64,000 nt of DNA, taken from positions 1-64,000 of the forward strand of contig JALJCQ010000034.1 of NCBI GenBank assembly GCA_023091665.1, written 5' to 3'. Position numbers and translations under genes: made by a program. Source of the stretch: Pythium myriotylum (Eukaryota; Oomycota; Peronosporomycetes; Pythiales; Pythiaceae). Under the pieces are notes generated by a model. It was not told the DNA's origin. It did no database searches and worked only from the letters and a program-made list of their open reading frames with translations. Positions 1-10,974 of this stretch are shown here, piece after piece. Position 1 is the stretch's first letter, and each line of letters begins with the position of its first letter.

Positions 1-221
1 TCTCCCAAACTTCATGCCTAGGTCTCTCTGAGGAACTCGACGCCGCTGCTCAAGAATCACCAAAGTTGAACGAAGACAAGACGTCTACGATGGTGGGACA
101 CCACGACGACCTTGAACACCTTCAGTTCTCCAACGGTTCGAAAGCTTTTGAAGAATATGGTGATGGAAATGGGTGGCCAAGCACCCTCGGCACCAATGAA
201 CCAGCGCGTTGCAACGAAACG

Positions 222-246
222 CCCCCTCCCCCCCCCCCCCTCCCCC
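222..246. repeat. C-rich homopolymer tract
   Basis: The stretch is cytosine apart from two interrupting T residues and contains an uninterrupted run of about 13 C. It is one of several C or G runs of 12 or more in non-coding parts of the window. Confidence 0.85.
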
Positions 247-379
247 TCGCCGCCAGCGAGAATATCTACGGAGACACCATCGTGCAGCAAGCCCGAAAGG
301 GAGGCGCACGCCCAGCCAAAGACGGCGGCAAGGTGAGCGCCTGTGGTAAAGTGGCCGAGTTTCAAGGGCACTAGTCCGA

Positions 380-446
380 GAAGCCTCCTACATTACTACC
401 CGGGGTGTCATAAGCAGAGACCCCGGGTAGTAATGTAGGAGGCTTC
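380..446. repeat. Perfect inverted repeat (26-bp arms, 15-bp loop)
   Basis: The arms at 380-405 and 421-446 are exact reverse complements, beginning GAAGCCTCCTACATTACTAC and closing in CCGGGG/CCCCGG at the loop. A transcript would form a very stable hairpin. It could be a miniature transposon, the palindromic end of a larger element, or a small-RNA precursor. Nothing in the sequence decides between these. Confidence 0.85.
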
Positions 447-480
447 ATACTAACCTACACTATTACTATACTCGGTATCA

Positions 481-592
481 GCCGCCGGTATTGGGTAAAT
501 GTCAATACCAGTACCCCTTTGGGCGCCACTTGTCAAAACAGTACCCCTTTCAAAATAAGTACCCGTACTCCTGAGATGTTGACGGTATCAGT
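481..592 (+). repeat. Dispersed repeat, copy 1
   Basis: This copy contains the internally duplicated motif CAGTACCCCTTT followed by CAAAATAAGTACCCGTACTC and GAGATGTTGACGGTATCA. A second copy in the same orientation lies at 2871-2951 and a third, partial one at 6397-6436. Copies 1 and 2 flank the decayed MULE transposase, so they may be parts of that element. Confidence 0.6.
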
Positions 593-664
593 CTCAGACA
601 ATAACGCGGTCACCTGTTCCTCGCCTTTCGATCTCTATCTCGTTCAGTCTCTGCCGACCAATTC

Positions 665-686
665 CACGGTGGGATATCCCACCGTG
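665..686. repeat. Perfect 22-bp palindrome
   Basis: CACGGTGGGATATCCCACCG plus TG reads the same on both strands with no loop. It lies about 60 bp before the first Met of the decayed MULE transposase. Confidence 0.8.
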
Positions 687-748
687 ATTCTCTTTCCAGA
701 GAATAAATCAGCACACAAGACTAGAAATCCTTTACTGAAAGTTTTGCC

Positions 749-2230
749 ATGAGCTTCTCAATCAACTTATTGGAGTTGTACGGGGTGGATACTATCTCGC
801 TGCACCAGACGTTCGGGAACGGGAAGCAACTCACCGCATTTGTCAAAGACTACTGCCTTAAGATGAACAAGCAGGCTGTTGTGAAGAGCAGTAGGCGATG
901 TAATAAGTTTCGCTGCGTTTAAGAAGATTGCGGGTGGTCAGTGATCACATGCAAGTGAAAAGCGGCGCCGCACGGCTTCGTCATCACGTCCATGAACGAT
1001 CATCGCGCCGATGACTGTATTGCTGTCACCAGGCCTTCTCAGTGCCAGCTTGCGATTGTACCAGAGTTCCGTGTGGCTGTGATAATTGACAACCAAGTCT
1101 CCATCGAAGATCTCGTTGCAAAACCGTCCATCAACTATCTACAGAGCTAAAGAAGCTGTCCTTTCTTCCAACAGCTGTCCTTTCTTCCAACAGTAGAGAC
1201 TATGAGTCGTCATTCACTTTGCTTCCCTCACTGCTCCGTGGGCTTAATATATATGACTCAGGATCAACCCTCGTATTGGAAAACGACCAAGAAAGTCGCT
1301 TCTTCCGAATCTTTGCCTGTCTCGCGAGTTCTGTCCTTGCCCTTCCACTGTGCAACTGATTTACGGGTTCGAGACTGCCCGCTTCGAGCAATCCAAGTAC
1401 ACCGGAAAGGCCCTCTCGCTCTTGACACGAGATAGGAAGAATCAGAACTACCCAGTTGCATTTACTCTGGTCAACTCGGAGAACGAAAACAACGTCAACT
1501 GGTTTATTAACTTCTGCCTACGAGCTGAAGTTTCTCTTTTGGCTGATATATCACCACCACTTTTCTGTGACCGTGGGGTTTTGCTTGGTGTTGTCGCAAA
1601 AAAGGCCACTGAAAGCGCAATCGAACTCAATCTGAAGTTTTTTTCGCTGCATATCAGCGGAACATCCGATGTAAGTTCAACTTCGGTAGACAGCGCCTAG
1701 AGAACCTTACCTGGGAAGTCCAAGCTGCAGAACCGCGAGAGCTGTACGATTCTGCGCTATCTAAACATCTCGTTGGACTATGGAATCTCGTTCGGAGAAA
1801 TACGTTCGAGATATTCCATCAAGCAAGTGGACTATTCATGCCTCCTAGTCCAAACTCTACGGGTGGAGAACTACAAACTACGTGGAGTGACACAATGCTG
1901 TCCTTGACCGCAACGGAATTCGACGCGACTCGCCATGAGGGGCTGTAAAATCAGCTGTGGAGCAAGTCATGATTCCTTTTTCTTTCCGAGGCAATCTCGC
2001 GAAGGAATGGACTGAGGCTGGGGATTGCTCATTCCATAAGCATCGGAGAAACTCCAAGACCAAGAAAACGATGCAGAGATACACGAAATCGCTAAAAGTG
2101 GGACATACAAATGCACTATTGTTGGTAGGCGACTGTAAAACTACCTCTTTCAACCGTGCCCACTACTTCGAGTGCAGTATGCCCTTCAGCACCAGATCCG
2201 TCAGGCTTGTGCGTTTCTCAGTCTTCTCAT
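749..2230 (+). pseudogene. Decayed MULE (Mutator-like) transposase, element 1
   Basis: Three stretches on the plus strand recall a Mutator-type transposase, broken by stops and frame changes. At 749-1140 there is a MuDR N-terminal-like domain, with a C-x4-CGW core after a basic stretch and a later FVITSMNDHRADDC segment. At 1350-1700 there is part of the DDE domain, with a LLTRDRKNQNYPVAFTLV segment, an E-N-x-V-N-W-F motif and a CDRG motif. Around 2150-2230 a frame-shifted remnant looks like a SWIM zinc finger (F-E-C then Q-H-Q-x3-A-C). At least two nonsense codons interrupt the first part. It is not functional. The assignment rests on motif order, not on a search. Confidence 0.6.
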
Positions 2231-3799
2231 ATCCGATCAGCGAGAAGTCGGATTCGACAGTTGCTGTGATGGGAAACATAGTCGCGAGTCCACCACAAAA
2301 CCCACAAGCTTTGGGAACATGGTGACCACGCCACCAATCGCCCATTCTTCCCCGAACGTAGCGAGGAGTCAATACTTGGTCGTTGAGATTGGTGCTTGTA
2401 TCTTACCTGATTTCACAAGCGTTTTCGGGTCGGTCTCACAACCAAAGGCGAAACCGAAACTAAGGCAACAGTTTCTACGACATTAGTTTCTGCATTGATG
2501 CTGGTGCTTTTTAGGCCATACTACGCCGCATGACTATCAATGAGAGTAGCCTCTTTGTTAGTAGTCTTCACTTTCTTCAGAGCGGGCTGGCCGTCGAGGG
2601 TGAGCTGCTTCCTCTTCTTTCCCATGACCGAAGCCTGCTGCTGCTTGCTGCGCGTTTGGCTGACCGATTTACTGGGCTTTTAGTGTTGGTGAGACTATAC
2701 GCGGTGACCGATGTACTGCTGAATGCATGTCCCTTTTCTGCCAACTCAACCAGTATCCTGCCGATCGTCCCCCTTGCAATCAGGCGATGACTACGGATCC
2801 TGGGCTACGCAATCTGCTCCCATTTTTGTCAATCGGCTATGGGATGACAAAATCGTCGCAGTGTCGGTTCCGCCGGTAACACCGGCGGGTAAATGTCATT
2901 ACCAGTACCCCTTTGGGTGCCATTTCTCAAAAACAGTACCTCTTTCAAAATGAGTGAGTAGATGTCAAGTCAAAACCGTTTTGGTTCAAAAACGGCGTTG
3001 GATCAAACTCAAAGAAACACGGTCGTTCTCAAATAAACAGCACGTGATCAGTCCAGTTACAAACGGAAAGCCATCGAATCCAAAGTTCCGAGACATGGGC
3101 AGTTTGAGGAGCATCGAAGCCATAGTTGGCTTGGCGTACACTAACAGTGGTCACTCGCTCGCCATTTTGGTGTGGTTGGTGTATTCACTGTCAAGCTGTT
3201 GGGGGCTTGACCGGATTAGACTGACCGCAGTGACGGAGAGCAGAGCACAAGACACCCAAGAAGCAAACTGCTCGCGTGGACCGCAATCAAGCGTCTGGAT
3301 TCAGAGAGCGCCTTCGGGCAGTTCCGTGGTACAGAGATGTGCTGCTCACAAATCGCGAAAATCGTGCAGTCCAATACGTGTGACGTATGCGGTGGGGACC
3401 ATGAGCGGAAGGAATATCGAATTCGGTGCACCAGCAAGACCTGACCAGAGAACACAGTCTGTGCAGTGGTCTGGAAGGCTCAGCAGTGCCCGATTAGGGA
3501 CTTGTGGGGTCGTCCTCGTGAATGACGCAACGCACAGTCGCGGCGAGCTACCATGGTTTGCCAAACACAGGTCTGTTGTGACCAAGGCGATGAAGCTGTT
3601 CATATCCGAGCAAGAGGAGAACAATGCGACACCACGCCTCATTGCGATTTGACTGAAGAAGCGGATGGACATCGCCCAGTCGGTGCATGGATGCCCACTG
3701 GGCAGCAAATATCTAACGCTCTCAAGAGACTTCACGAGACTCAAGTAGTGAGAACTGACATCGAAACCATCGGAAGGTTCATATCTGCTCGCATCTACC
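2231..3799. other. Non-coding or decayed transposon DNA
   Basis: Several mutually overlapping open frames are present on both strands, including one of 232 codons on the plus strand at 2954-3652, but none shows a recognisable domain. The stretch contains the second copy of the dispersed repeat. It probably represents remains of the two MULE elements on either side. Confidence 0.4.
2871..2951 (+). repeat. Dispersed repeat, copy 2
   Basis: It aligns with 481-555 in the same orientation, sharing GGGTAAATGTCA, ACCAGTACCCCTTTGGG and CAGTACC-CTTTCAAAAT. The two copies bracket the first decayed MULE transposase, which makes it likely that they belong to the ends of that element or were its insertion site. 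Confidence 0.6.
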
Positions 3800-4470
3800 A
3801 CCCTCAGCTCGAAATGGATCCTACGAAAGCCTTTGTCTTCAGTCCCGGGATCGACATCGATGGGGTATCTCGTTGTGGAGTGGTCACGACGACGATCTCT
3901 TCATCCTCGGCGTGATGTCTCCTCATCTTCTCGACTCTATCATTCGTACACACAAGCGGATCGCAGTTCATTCTCATGCACGCCGACGCCACGTTCAAGC
4001 TCAGTGATGTCGCTTACCCAGTGATCACGATTGGCTTCAGAGACGCATCCCGTTTGTATCGTCTTGCCGCCTTGTTTGGAGTCATCCAGTGTACCTGAAG
4101 TGACTACCGTATATGCTTTCAAGAGCTAGTGAACGTGATTCGCAGACGTCGCGGTGTTACCATTCGCGTTGAACGCCACCACGGGAGATGCTGAAGACAG
4201 CTTGTCGGTTTTCAGCATGTCCCGGAGTTCGCCAACGTGACGCCGTTGATATGTTTTTTCCATGTCAATAAAACGTGCGGAAGCGCATGTCGCACGTACC
4301 AGTCGAGCTACGCAAGGTTGTCATGCGGTCCATTATTGACATGCACTTCACTGTGAGCATTGAAGATTTCGTTCGATGCCGTACGACAGAGCTCATGTTC
4401 ATGCGCATGTTCTGCTCCAGCAGCACTCACCCGTCACGGCTAACGATAGTTCAATGATCGGAGTCATAGT
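3800..4470 (+). pseudogene. Decayed MULE transposase, element 2
   Basis: A plus-strand frame contains HADATFKLSDVAYPVITIGF followed by R-L-A-A-L-F, which matches the first catalytic aspartate block of oomycete MULE transposases (xxDATFK...YPV...GF). Further on come PLICFFHV, the typical C/H block, and VELRKVVMRSIIDMHFTVS, the segment that usually follows it. Stops and frame shifts lie between them. Element 1 lacks this block, so the two are separate or differently preserved copies. Confidence 0.65.
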
Positions 4471-5128
4471 CTCTCAAGACGTGCAGCATGCCATCGCGGC
4501 TGATCCAGGGCTGGCTGCCACCGAACGCTCCGACAACCAGCCATCTACGGAGGATACCCCAGCAGCACCTTCCACTCTGCATGCCCAGCTCTACCCAGCC
4601 ATGCCCCGCCACACTCCATTGCCAGCAGAGCACCGAGGCTCTGCGAGACTCGGCATCGAGAGTCGCTGAGGTCCCTATCCGACAATCCCGTATTGGTCAT
4701 CACCCTTATGCAACCTGCGCACTACATCAATGATCAGGGTGGCCAATTGGGTGAAAGAATTTTTGGGTAAGTGCGTTTGTTCCCTGTCAAAATCGATTTT
4801 GTCCACCAATGGCTATGTGGATTTTTTTGGATTTATAGATATTTGTCATTGTCCTCGCTTTCCTCTGTCATTATTCCATGAGGATTCGCTGCATGGGGTG
4901 GCAAGACCATGAGAGGTACGCAGGAAGATGACTTTTGCATTTGCATCGCATCGCCTATGGCTGACCCAGCGTTGTCGCGCACGCGATTTAGGGCTCTCTG
5001 CATCTCCACAATCGTCGCACTTCGCGGAGCGACCATCAATGGTCAAGCGATGGACTACCTTCGCACAACGCTCACTGCAATGGGGTTCGTCGGTATCGAA
5101 GAATCCACTGCTACGGTGATGGACCGAA
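4471..5128. other. No recognisable gene
   Basis: Short overlapping frames only. A run of about 90 codons on the plus strand at 4909-5184 is free of stops but has no recognised domain. Confidence 0.4.
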
Positions 5129-5446
5129 ATGACTGCATGTTTATCCCTTTTAATAATGGGCGATTGTATTTCTGTAGTAATTGAAGACGACATCCCTACT
5201 CACGACCCTCCTGCATGTGAAGTCATTGACCTTCGGTCACCGGTAACCTCAGCGCCGCGACAGGAACTAAAATTCTACGAGTTTGAGGAGACCCTTGATA
5301 TTATATTTGTCGACGGTGTCCCTCATGCACTCCTCAAGTGGACTCCATCGCTCGAACCGCTCGAACATTTTCCGGAGTCGACAGTGGAAGAGTTCCAACG
5401 ACGCCAACGCGAAGCTCGACGTTGTCGTCGCGATAGGGATGCGTAG
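5129..5446 (+). CDS. Short ORF with a possible chromodomain-like C-terminus
   Basis: This frame starts with ATG and gives 105 residues. Its second half contains FYEFEETLDIIFVDGVPHAL followed by L-K-W and E-P-L-E. The order aromatic, E-x-x-L-D, G, L-x-K-W, E recalls a chromodomain such as those at the C-terminus of some integrases and transposases. The conserved tryptophan after the K-W block is missing, and the tail is Arg-rich. It lies downstream of MULE element 2 and is most likely a transposon fragment. It could also be chance. Confidence 0.3.
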   Translation: MTACLSLLIMGDCISVVIEDDIPTHDPPACEVIDLRSPVTSAPRQELKFYEFEETLDIIFVDGVPHALLKWTPSLEPLEHFPESTVEEFQRRQREARRCRRDRDA

Positions 5447-6396
5447 GGAGTTTTTTTTGATTTTGAATGCACTATTCATTTTTGAGTTGTTTGTGTGTCC
5501 TTTTTTCTTTATGGTCAACGACATGGTAATTCTTGGTCAACCCATGAACATGAACACGAGTGCATGCAATGTAAATATATTTACTATCTTAATGCCGATG
5601 ATTGTTCAATTGCCATTGGTTATCGTGTTGTGTGAGAAGTTAATGTTGGTGGTCTTTAGACACACGCTGAAGCCATGCTGGCTGCTACCAGGCTGAAGCC
5701 ATGGCGCTTTTACACTGGTTGTTGACAGGGCGGTACATGCATGCAACCACACACTGCATCAATCAAGATCAAGCCATGACGCAATGTGTGAGCATCACAC
5801 GTGTTCGCTTGCATGCTTCTGCCTACATACAATAGCATGCATACAATGGTAGCTGAGTCAGAGGGATAATGGCCAATAAATGTTGGTGGTAGTACAGGTG
5901 ATGGTCGTGCACTAACACCAACAGGGTGCAGAAGCGCTGAGGCAAGTGCCCCGTTCGCGCAGTGGGAGAGCGTGGCATCTGTGCTTGTTATCGGGACGAT
6001 GGGCATCAACTCCATTGTGGCGGGCCACACAACCACGGAACACCACCCACGCCGCACCCTCTGTTCATGCCACGCCGCACTTAAAAACATCTTTTGAGCT
6101 ACAGGGACGCACAGACCTGTTAACTGCACATACGGGCGCACGGTCCCTTCACTTGTACTTGCATTCCAACGTACCTCTTATCGTTGTCGTGCTCTTCCCG
6201 AAGTGAGAGTGGTGGCTTGTCGCCGAAGAGTTTTGTATATATATAGTGCTTTACAGTACAATGGGTGCGAAGATCAGTTGGCAGTGAATGAAACCTACCC
6301 CTCGTTCACTTTCCGAGTGCCCGGCTGCGTTCGTTTGAAATCGATCCCCGTGAACGTTTGAAAAGCCCCAGAACCGTTTTGAAGACGCCTTTTCCT

Positions 6397-6436
6397 CAAA
6401 ATGAGTACCCGTACCCCTGAGATGTTGACGGTATCA
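6397..6436 (+). repeat. Dispersed repeat, copy 3 (partial)
   Basis: It shares about 40 bases with 553-592, differing at only a couple of positions, including GAGATGTTGACGGTATCA. The left part of the repeat is absent or strongly changed here. Confidence 0.65.
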
Positions 6437-7048
6437 TGATACATAATAGGTATGGGTGAACTAATAGGATAGCTGGATGATGGGCGAATTTTGAGTGCCA
6501 CTGGTGTCGCTTAAGAAGTGCGTGGCATCCATTCATTGCGGCCACCTGACGTCCCAACGTGCATTCTAGTCCCCTGCCTCAGTGTGTGATTGGCCACCCA
6601 ATGCATTTACTTATTTGGGGTGAGTTATGGTAGAGAGGCGCTGCAAAGTGTAGCTCCAAGAGGGTTGTCACCTACCTAAGATGGCTCACACCTGCCTAGG
6701 AGGATTAATTCCCCGTCCTCACCCGCAGCCAACGAAACTTAATGGGAAAGCTCTCGAATGAGGTGTTGGGGGTCAATTCCTCCCGTTGGCTATAACCTTT
6801 GTGCTCTGGAAGCCACTTTTAATGGCTTTCAGTACGAACTCTATTCAATGGTCATGCGTCTAACCCCTTAAATCACGATTGATCTGAGGGACGTACTTTA
6901 GCGAGTACACCGCGATTGCTCTCACTACGACTAAATACTGTGTATGTCGAGTTCTTATTTAGTTTGTGTATTTTGCACTGTGAAAAGTCAATGCAGTCAA
7001 GAGGAACGATCTGGTGTAGTGGTTTGGTACTCCTCGCCCATGACATTG

Positions 7049-7066
7049 CCCCCCCCCCCCCCCCCC
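7049..7066. repeat. Poly-C tract (18 bp)
   Basis: An uninterrupted run of C in an AT-neutral, non-coding setting. Confidence 0.9.
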
Positions 7067-8463
7067 TTCCACTCCAACCTCGGCGACGTGGGATAGGTTA
7101 GAGTAGAGTGCGTTGCTTTGGGAGAGGATGGGACTGATTTGAGTCCCCAGGTTTGCAGATTTTTGGGTCTTCAGAATGAACGTGCATCGTTCATTCCGAA
7201 AAACCTGCCACTTACCATTGCGTCTTTTGCCTAGACCACACATGATTATTGCCTTCCAAGTGAACGAGATGCCATCGGCGTCTGGCACGCACGGAAGGTA
7301 TTAATCCGCCAACGCGCTTATTTCTCTTTTGTACGAAATTCTGCACAGTATTAATCTGGGTTGGTGCTGGCGGGGTTGACACACACAAAATAGTTTGTGT
7401 TGGGCTAAATTATGTTTGAGACCAACTTTTTGCACAAGCTATTTGTGGTGATCGGTGCAGTTATGGGTGAAGAATCAGTAGCGAACTTAGCTTAGGAGTA
7501 CCTAGATCAGCTGATGAGACCAGGGTAATAGATTTCCCCTTTCATCGCTAAGCAAGCCGCGTCGCATTGGCCAGGAACGTCACATCAAGGCTCGCCGTCA
7601 CCAACATGAGGTGACGTTGAAGAAGACCCCGGCTGAATCTGACTATTGCATGCAGGGGAAGCCGACGATCTCAAGTAGCGACCGACTTGAAGCGCTGGTG
7701 CAAGTCTGGCATCGGCCGCAACAAGGTCAGGAAAGCTCGTGCGCGCCGGTAAGATTGCCCCCTCACCACGACAGCTCAAGGTCACGGTCTCTGGTGCTGT
7801 GTATCAGCAGATCCTATACCCCAGGGAAGCCGCAGCCATCTCTACGGCTGCGCACAGGTACTCCGAGCCCCTGTGTGTTGAGCAGGTGTGTTCCTCAGCT
7901 GAGTACGAACCCCGGCCAGATCCCGCGAGACGGTCTCCCCGTGGATCTCAGCTGGCTGACCTCAGAGGCTTCACGACCCTCTGGTTCTGCCTCTCCCCGT
8001 TTTTCCGGCGTCAGAGCGGCCATGGTTCACCCCCACAGCGACTTTACGTGGGGTGTAACGTCTGTTAGTAGCTCACTAGCACCAAGAATCCAAGGTCTGT
8101 TGGTGAGTGATCCGCTGCCACAAGCAATCGCTGTACAGTGATCTTGCGGACCCACTCTACCACACACCTGACAACGTGCACTTCGGCTCTCCGAAGTCAG
8201 GCACAGCTACCCCAGCTGCGTGGTCGAAGAGTGGGAGTGCTCGCCTTCGTGCGCTCCTACAAGGGACAAGTTCCGAACCGCAAAATTCCCCACCGATGCA
8301 TGGATGGCCCTCAACAAGACCTCAGCGCGCGTGGCAAGAGACGTAAATTCCTGGATCGATCTCGGAACACAAAGAAGCAGAAGGTTGGTGGTGTTACGGG
8401 TGATGCAAGTATACAACCCACCCTTGTGATGAACGGACCACGATTCGCAAAAGAACTCGAAAG

Positions 8464-8482
8464 CCCCCCCCCCCCCCCCCCC
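8464..8482. repeat. Poly-C tract (19 bp)
   Basis: An uninterrupted run of C within a region of overlapping frames that carries no recognised gene. Confidence 0.9.
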
Positions 8483-9218
8483 TGCAAACGACATCCTCAC
8501 TACAGACGAGAGCAACATCAAACCTGGCGAGATCATCAATATTCTTGGCCACATTGTGTGAGTGATGAGCAGAGCCAAGCTGCTCTTGAGTATCAGCAAG
8601 TCCATCAGCTGCCTTTGGCTCCACCTGTTGGATATCGACGGGATGAGGCTACTCGCGCCATTCAGTTCGAGCACGGAGAACATCGTCACTGGCGCGATTA
8701 GCCGCAGAACATTGCGCCGCGGGGGATGAGTCCGTAAACCGATGGGGCCATGTAGAATTCTTAGGCTCGGCGATAATGACACTTCGAGACCTCCTCCCTC
8801 CGGACACTGTTGAAGATCAGCTCCGTCAAGTGATCCACAAGATTATTCGGACCTATGGACCACGCATTACAACATATCATTGCACTCTATCCTGAAGCCA
8901 GTGCACAAGAGAGATATGTTGCCCAACCCTTTGACTCCGCCACACCAACAGGTATCGGATGAATTGTTGCCAAAATAACATTCAGCTTGTTACCAAATGA
9001 AGTCATTGTATGTGTTCGCTCAGCAGTGGTCAATGTCACGAAAACACCAAACGCAACACGCGAACCTCCAGGTGAATTGGACATGGCGTCATTTGTTGGG
9101 AATGACTAAACTAGATTGTTTCTTCAGGTGGTCTCATCCACCATAGCCCATTCAAGTTGTCTCGGAAGATGGTGGCGCAGTTGACGTGCCAGGCGCGTGA
9201 ACTGTACTTATTTATGAT

Positions 9219-9753
9219 ATGAATAATTTTGAATCATATTATGAATTTGTAGAGGCTGTGGAGCTCTGTCTTGACATGCACATTTTTCTGGTGGCGTTAC
9301 CGGCAAACGCCACGCACCTCTACCAACCGCTGGACGTTGCAGTAGTTAGGGCGTTCAAGGAAGAGATTCGGGAGGAGTTGGAGCGTCTCTTACTGACCAC
9401 AGATGCCTGTTCGATCACCAAGCGTGAAGCCATTCGAATTGCCTGTGATGCCTATCAGAAATCGATCATTGACTCTCCTACGAGCGCCATACGGCTTTGC
9501 GGTCACGGGTCTTTACCCACCCAACCTTGTCCAGATGAAGCGCCGTCTGTGCCTCTCGACGAATGGAGGCGTGCAAGGAAATGTTGGGACGGCTTCTTGG
9601 CCCAAGCGTAAGCAGACTGAAGTCCGTTTGGACGTCCTCACGCTTCCCCCCGATCCCACCGCCGGTGGAAAGCGTGCTAAGAAGACGCGCACAACTGTAG
9701 ACATCGCAGGAAGACTCGTCACAAAGGAAATGGTCGCGCAGGTAGAGCTTTAA
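9219..9753 (+). pseudogene. C-terminal part of a pogo-type DDE transposase, frameshifted
   Basis: The first frame (9219-9611) contains VALPANATHLYQPLDVAVV followed by A-F-K, the hallmark block of DDE_1 endonucleases of the pogo/jerky group (ALPPN-TH-LQPLDV). It is followed by the helical tail with IACDAYQKSIIDSP. Similarity then moves to another frame (9403-9753), which carries VTGLYPPNLVQM and a basic end with KRAKKTRTT, so there is a frameshift near 9490-9510. The N-terminal DNA-binding domain and the first catalytic Asp block are not visible upstream. The element is dead and partial. Confidence 0.75.
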
Positions 9754-10228
9754 CATGTCGTGCACTAACCTAATTCCCCCCAAAATCGGGCAGTTTTTGC
9801 TCTTTTTCGAATTTCGATTTATTTGCCTCTGTTGGTGCTGGAGCAACACGAGAATCGTTTTTGAGATGCTCAAAGATCTAAATTTATCCCAATCAAAGCG
9901 CTCCGTCGATTCGAAGCATTGACTGATGGGTAGAAAAGATTTGGCTCTGGTGTCCAGAGTCGATTCGAAGCATTGACTGATGGGTAGAAAAGATTTGGCT
10001 CTGGTGTCCAGATCGTGCACTAAATTGGTCAAACACGTTACCTTCAATTTCCTATTCCAATCGCGATGTTTTTAGAAAGCTGTCCCCAGAATCTGAATTT
10101 TCAGATTGCGATGGTGCAGAGGTTTTTCCGATTTCACGCGGGCCCTTCAACGTCGAGCGCGTCGCCGTGACAAGTCTGCGGGAAATCGCCCTCCCCGCAG
10201 ACTTTTTGCAGCCCTCATCGTAAAGTAT
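9754..10228. other. 3' flank of the DDE transposase fragment
   Basis: No gene is seen. The word TCGTGCACTAA occurs at about 9759 and again at about 10,014, bracketing a 54-bp tandem repeat. It may belong to the element's end. Confidence 0.4.
9905..10012. repeat. Tandem repeat, 2 x 54 bp
   Basis: The unit starting GTCGATTCGAAGCATTGACT and ending GGTGTCCAGA occurs twice in direct succession (9905-9958 and 9959-10012) without mismatches. Because the unit is a multiple of three, the minus-strand frame through it encodes an 18-residue repeat, but that frame has no other sign of being a gene. Confidence 0.9.
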
Positions 10229-10391
10229 CGCTTTTCCAAATCAGTACTTCGTAACAGCTTATATTTTAATATGAGCTGTTACGAAGTACTGATTTGGAAA
10301 AGCGGCTCATACTTAAAAGTATGAGCCGTTTCGAGTTTTCTGAAATGTTTAGAAAATACGAGCCGTTTTGAAGTACTGATTTGGAAAAGTA
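10229..10391. repeat. Compound hairpin element with a third unit copy
   Basis: A perfect inverted repeat has 31-bp arms at 10229-10259 and 10274-10304 around a 14-bp AT-rich loop. It is followed at once by a second perfect hairpin, GGCTCATACT-TAAA-AGTATGAGCC (10304-10327). The core GAAGTACTGATTTGGAAAAG of the first hairpin recurs in the same direction as its right arm near 10370-10390. This looks like a miniature inverted-repeat element or a nested insertion. It lies just upstream of the roadblock gene. Confidence 0.8.
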
Positions 10392-10518
10392 ATCTTTTTT
10401 GAAATATTGCTAGAACTATGGCTAGATTTAGGATATTGCCCACGTACAACCTTCAAGCAACCTTGGGTTATGTCGAAACTTCCACACTCGTCCAGCGGAT
10501 CTAAGGGAAGCGAGCACG

Positions 10519-10974
10519 ATGGTACGTGGCGGGTCTGCCCCCTCGACCCTGCTGCTGCGAGCGCATGGGTGCTCTTGCTCTCCATCCGTTCGTGCACCGT
10601 CTCGCAGTGGTCGCGTTGTCTAACACCCTCTATAACAGCCAGGATACGAGGCCGAAGAGACGATCAAGCGGATCAAGTCCCACAAGGGCGTCCAGGCTGT
10701 GCTCATCGTCAACCACGAGGGCGTGCCGATCTACAGCAGCACGAGCGACGAAGAGTTCGCGATGGACCACGCGGCGCTGATCTCTCAGCTCGCAGCCAAA
10801 GCCAAGTCCACGATCCGCACGCTCGATCCCACCAACGACATGACGTTCCTGCGCATCCGCTCCAAGAAGCACGAGATTATGATCGCGCCAGACAAAGAGT
10901 ACGCGCTGATCGTGATCCAGAATCCGAACCCAGGGGCTTCGGCTGCCCACGACGCACTGAGCGAGCACAACTAG
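10519..10974 (+). CDS. DYNLRB: Dynein light chain roadblock/LC7
   Basis: It encodes a roadblock-type light chain that dimerises on the dynein intermediate chain and supports cargo transport or axonemal dynein. Exon 1 is just the start codon (10519-10521). A GT-AG intron of 117 bp (10522-10638) follows, then exon 2 (10639-10974), giving 112 residues. The protein starts [18 protein letters not shown]. It carries [45 protein letters not shown] and a final LIVIQNP block, covering the whole family domain. Family members are usually about 95-105 residues, so only a short C-terminal tail is extra. Starting inside exon 2 would lose the first helix. The start exon is inferred from the splice sites and the restored family N-terminus. 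Confidence 0.92.

Larger units (their letters stand above)
1..748. other. Intergenic, repeat-bearing, no gene recognised
   Basis: Open frames of 60-100 codons occur on both strands at 57-374, but they overlap each other across a C-rich tract, and none resembles a family I know. The stretch holds a C-rich run, a perfect hairpin, one copy of a dispersed repeat and a palindrome, listed separately. It looks like the flank of the decayed transposon that follows. Confidence 0.5.
5447..9218. other. Long stretch without a supported gene
   Basis: Many overlapping frames under 190 codons occur on both strands, for example at 7611-8141 and 8138-8701 on plus, but no domain can be named. The stretch carries the third partial copy of the dispersed repeat and two long C runs. 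Base composition and the frequency of stops suggest decayed mobile DNA. Confidence 0.4.

Noticed and set aside
7611..8701. Two overlapping plus-strand frames of 176 and 187 codons
   Set aside because: They overlap in different frames, cross a 19-bp C run and show no recognisable domain.
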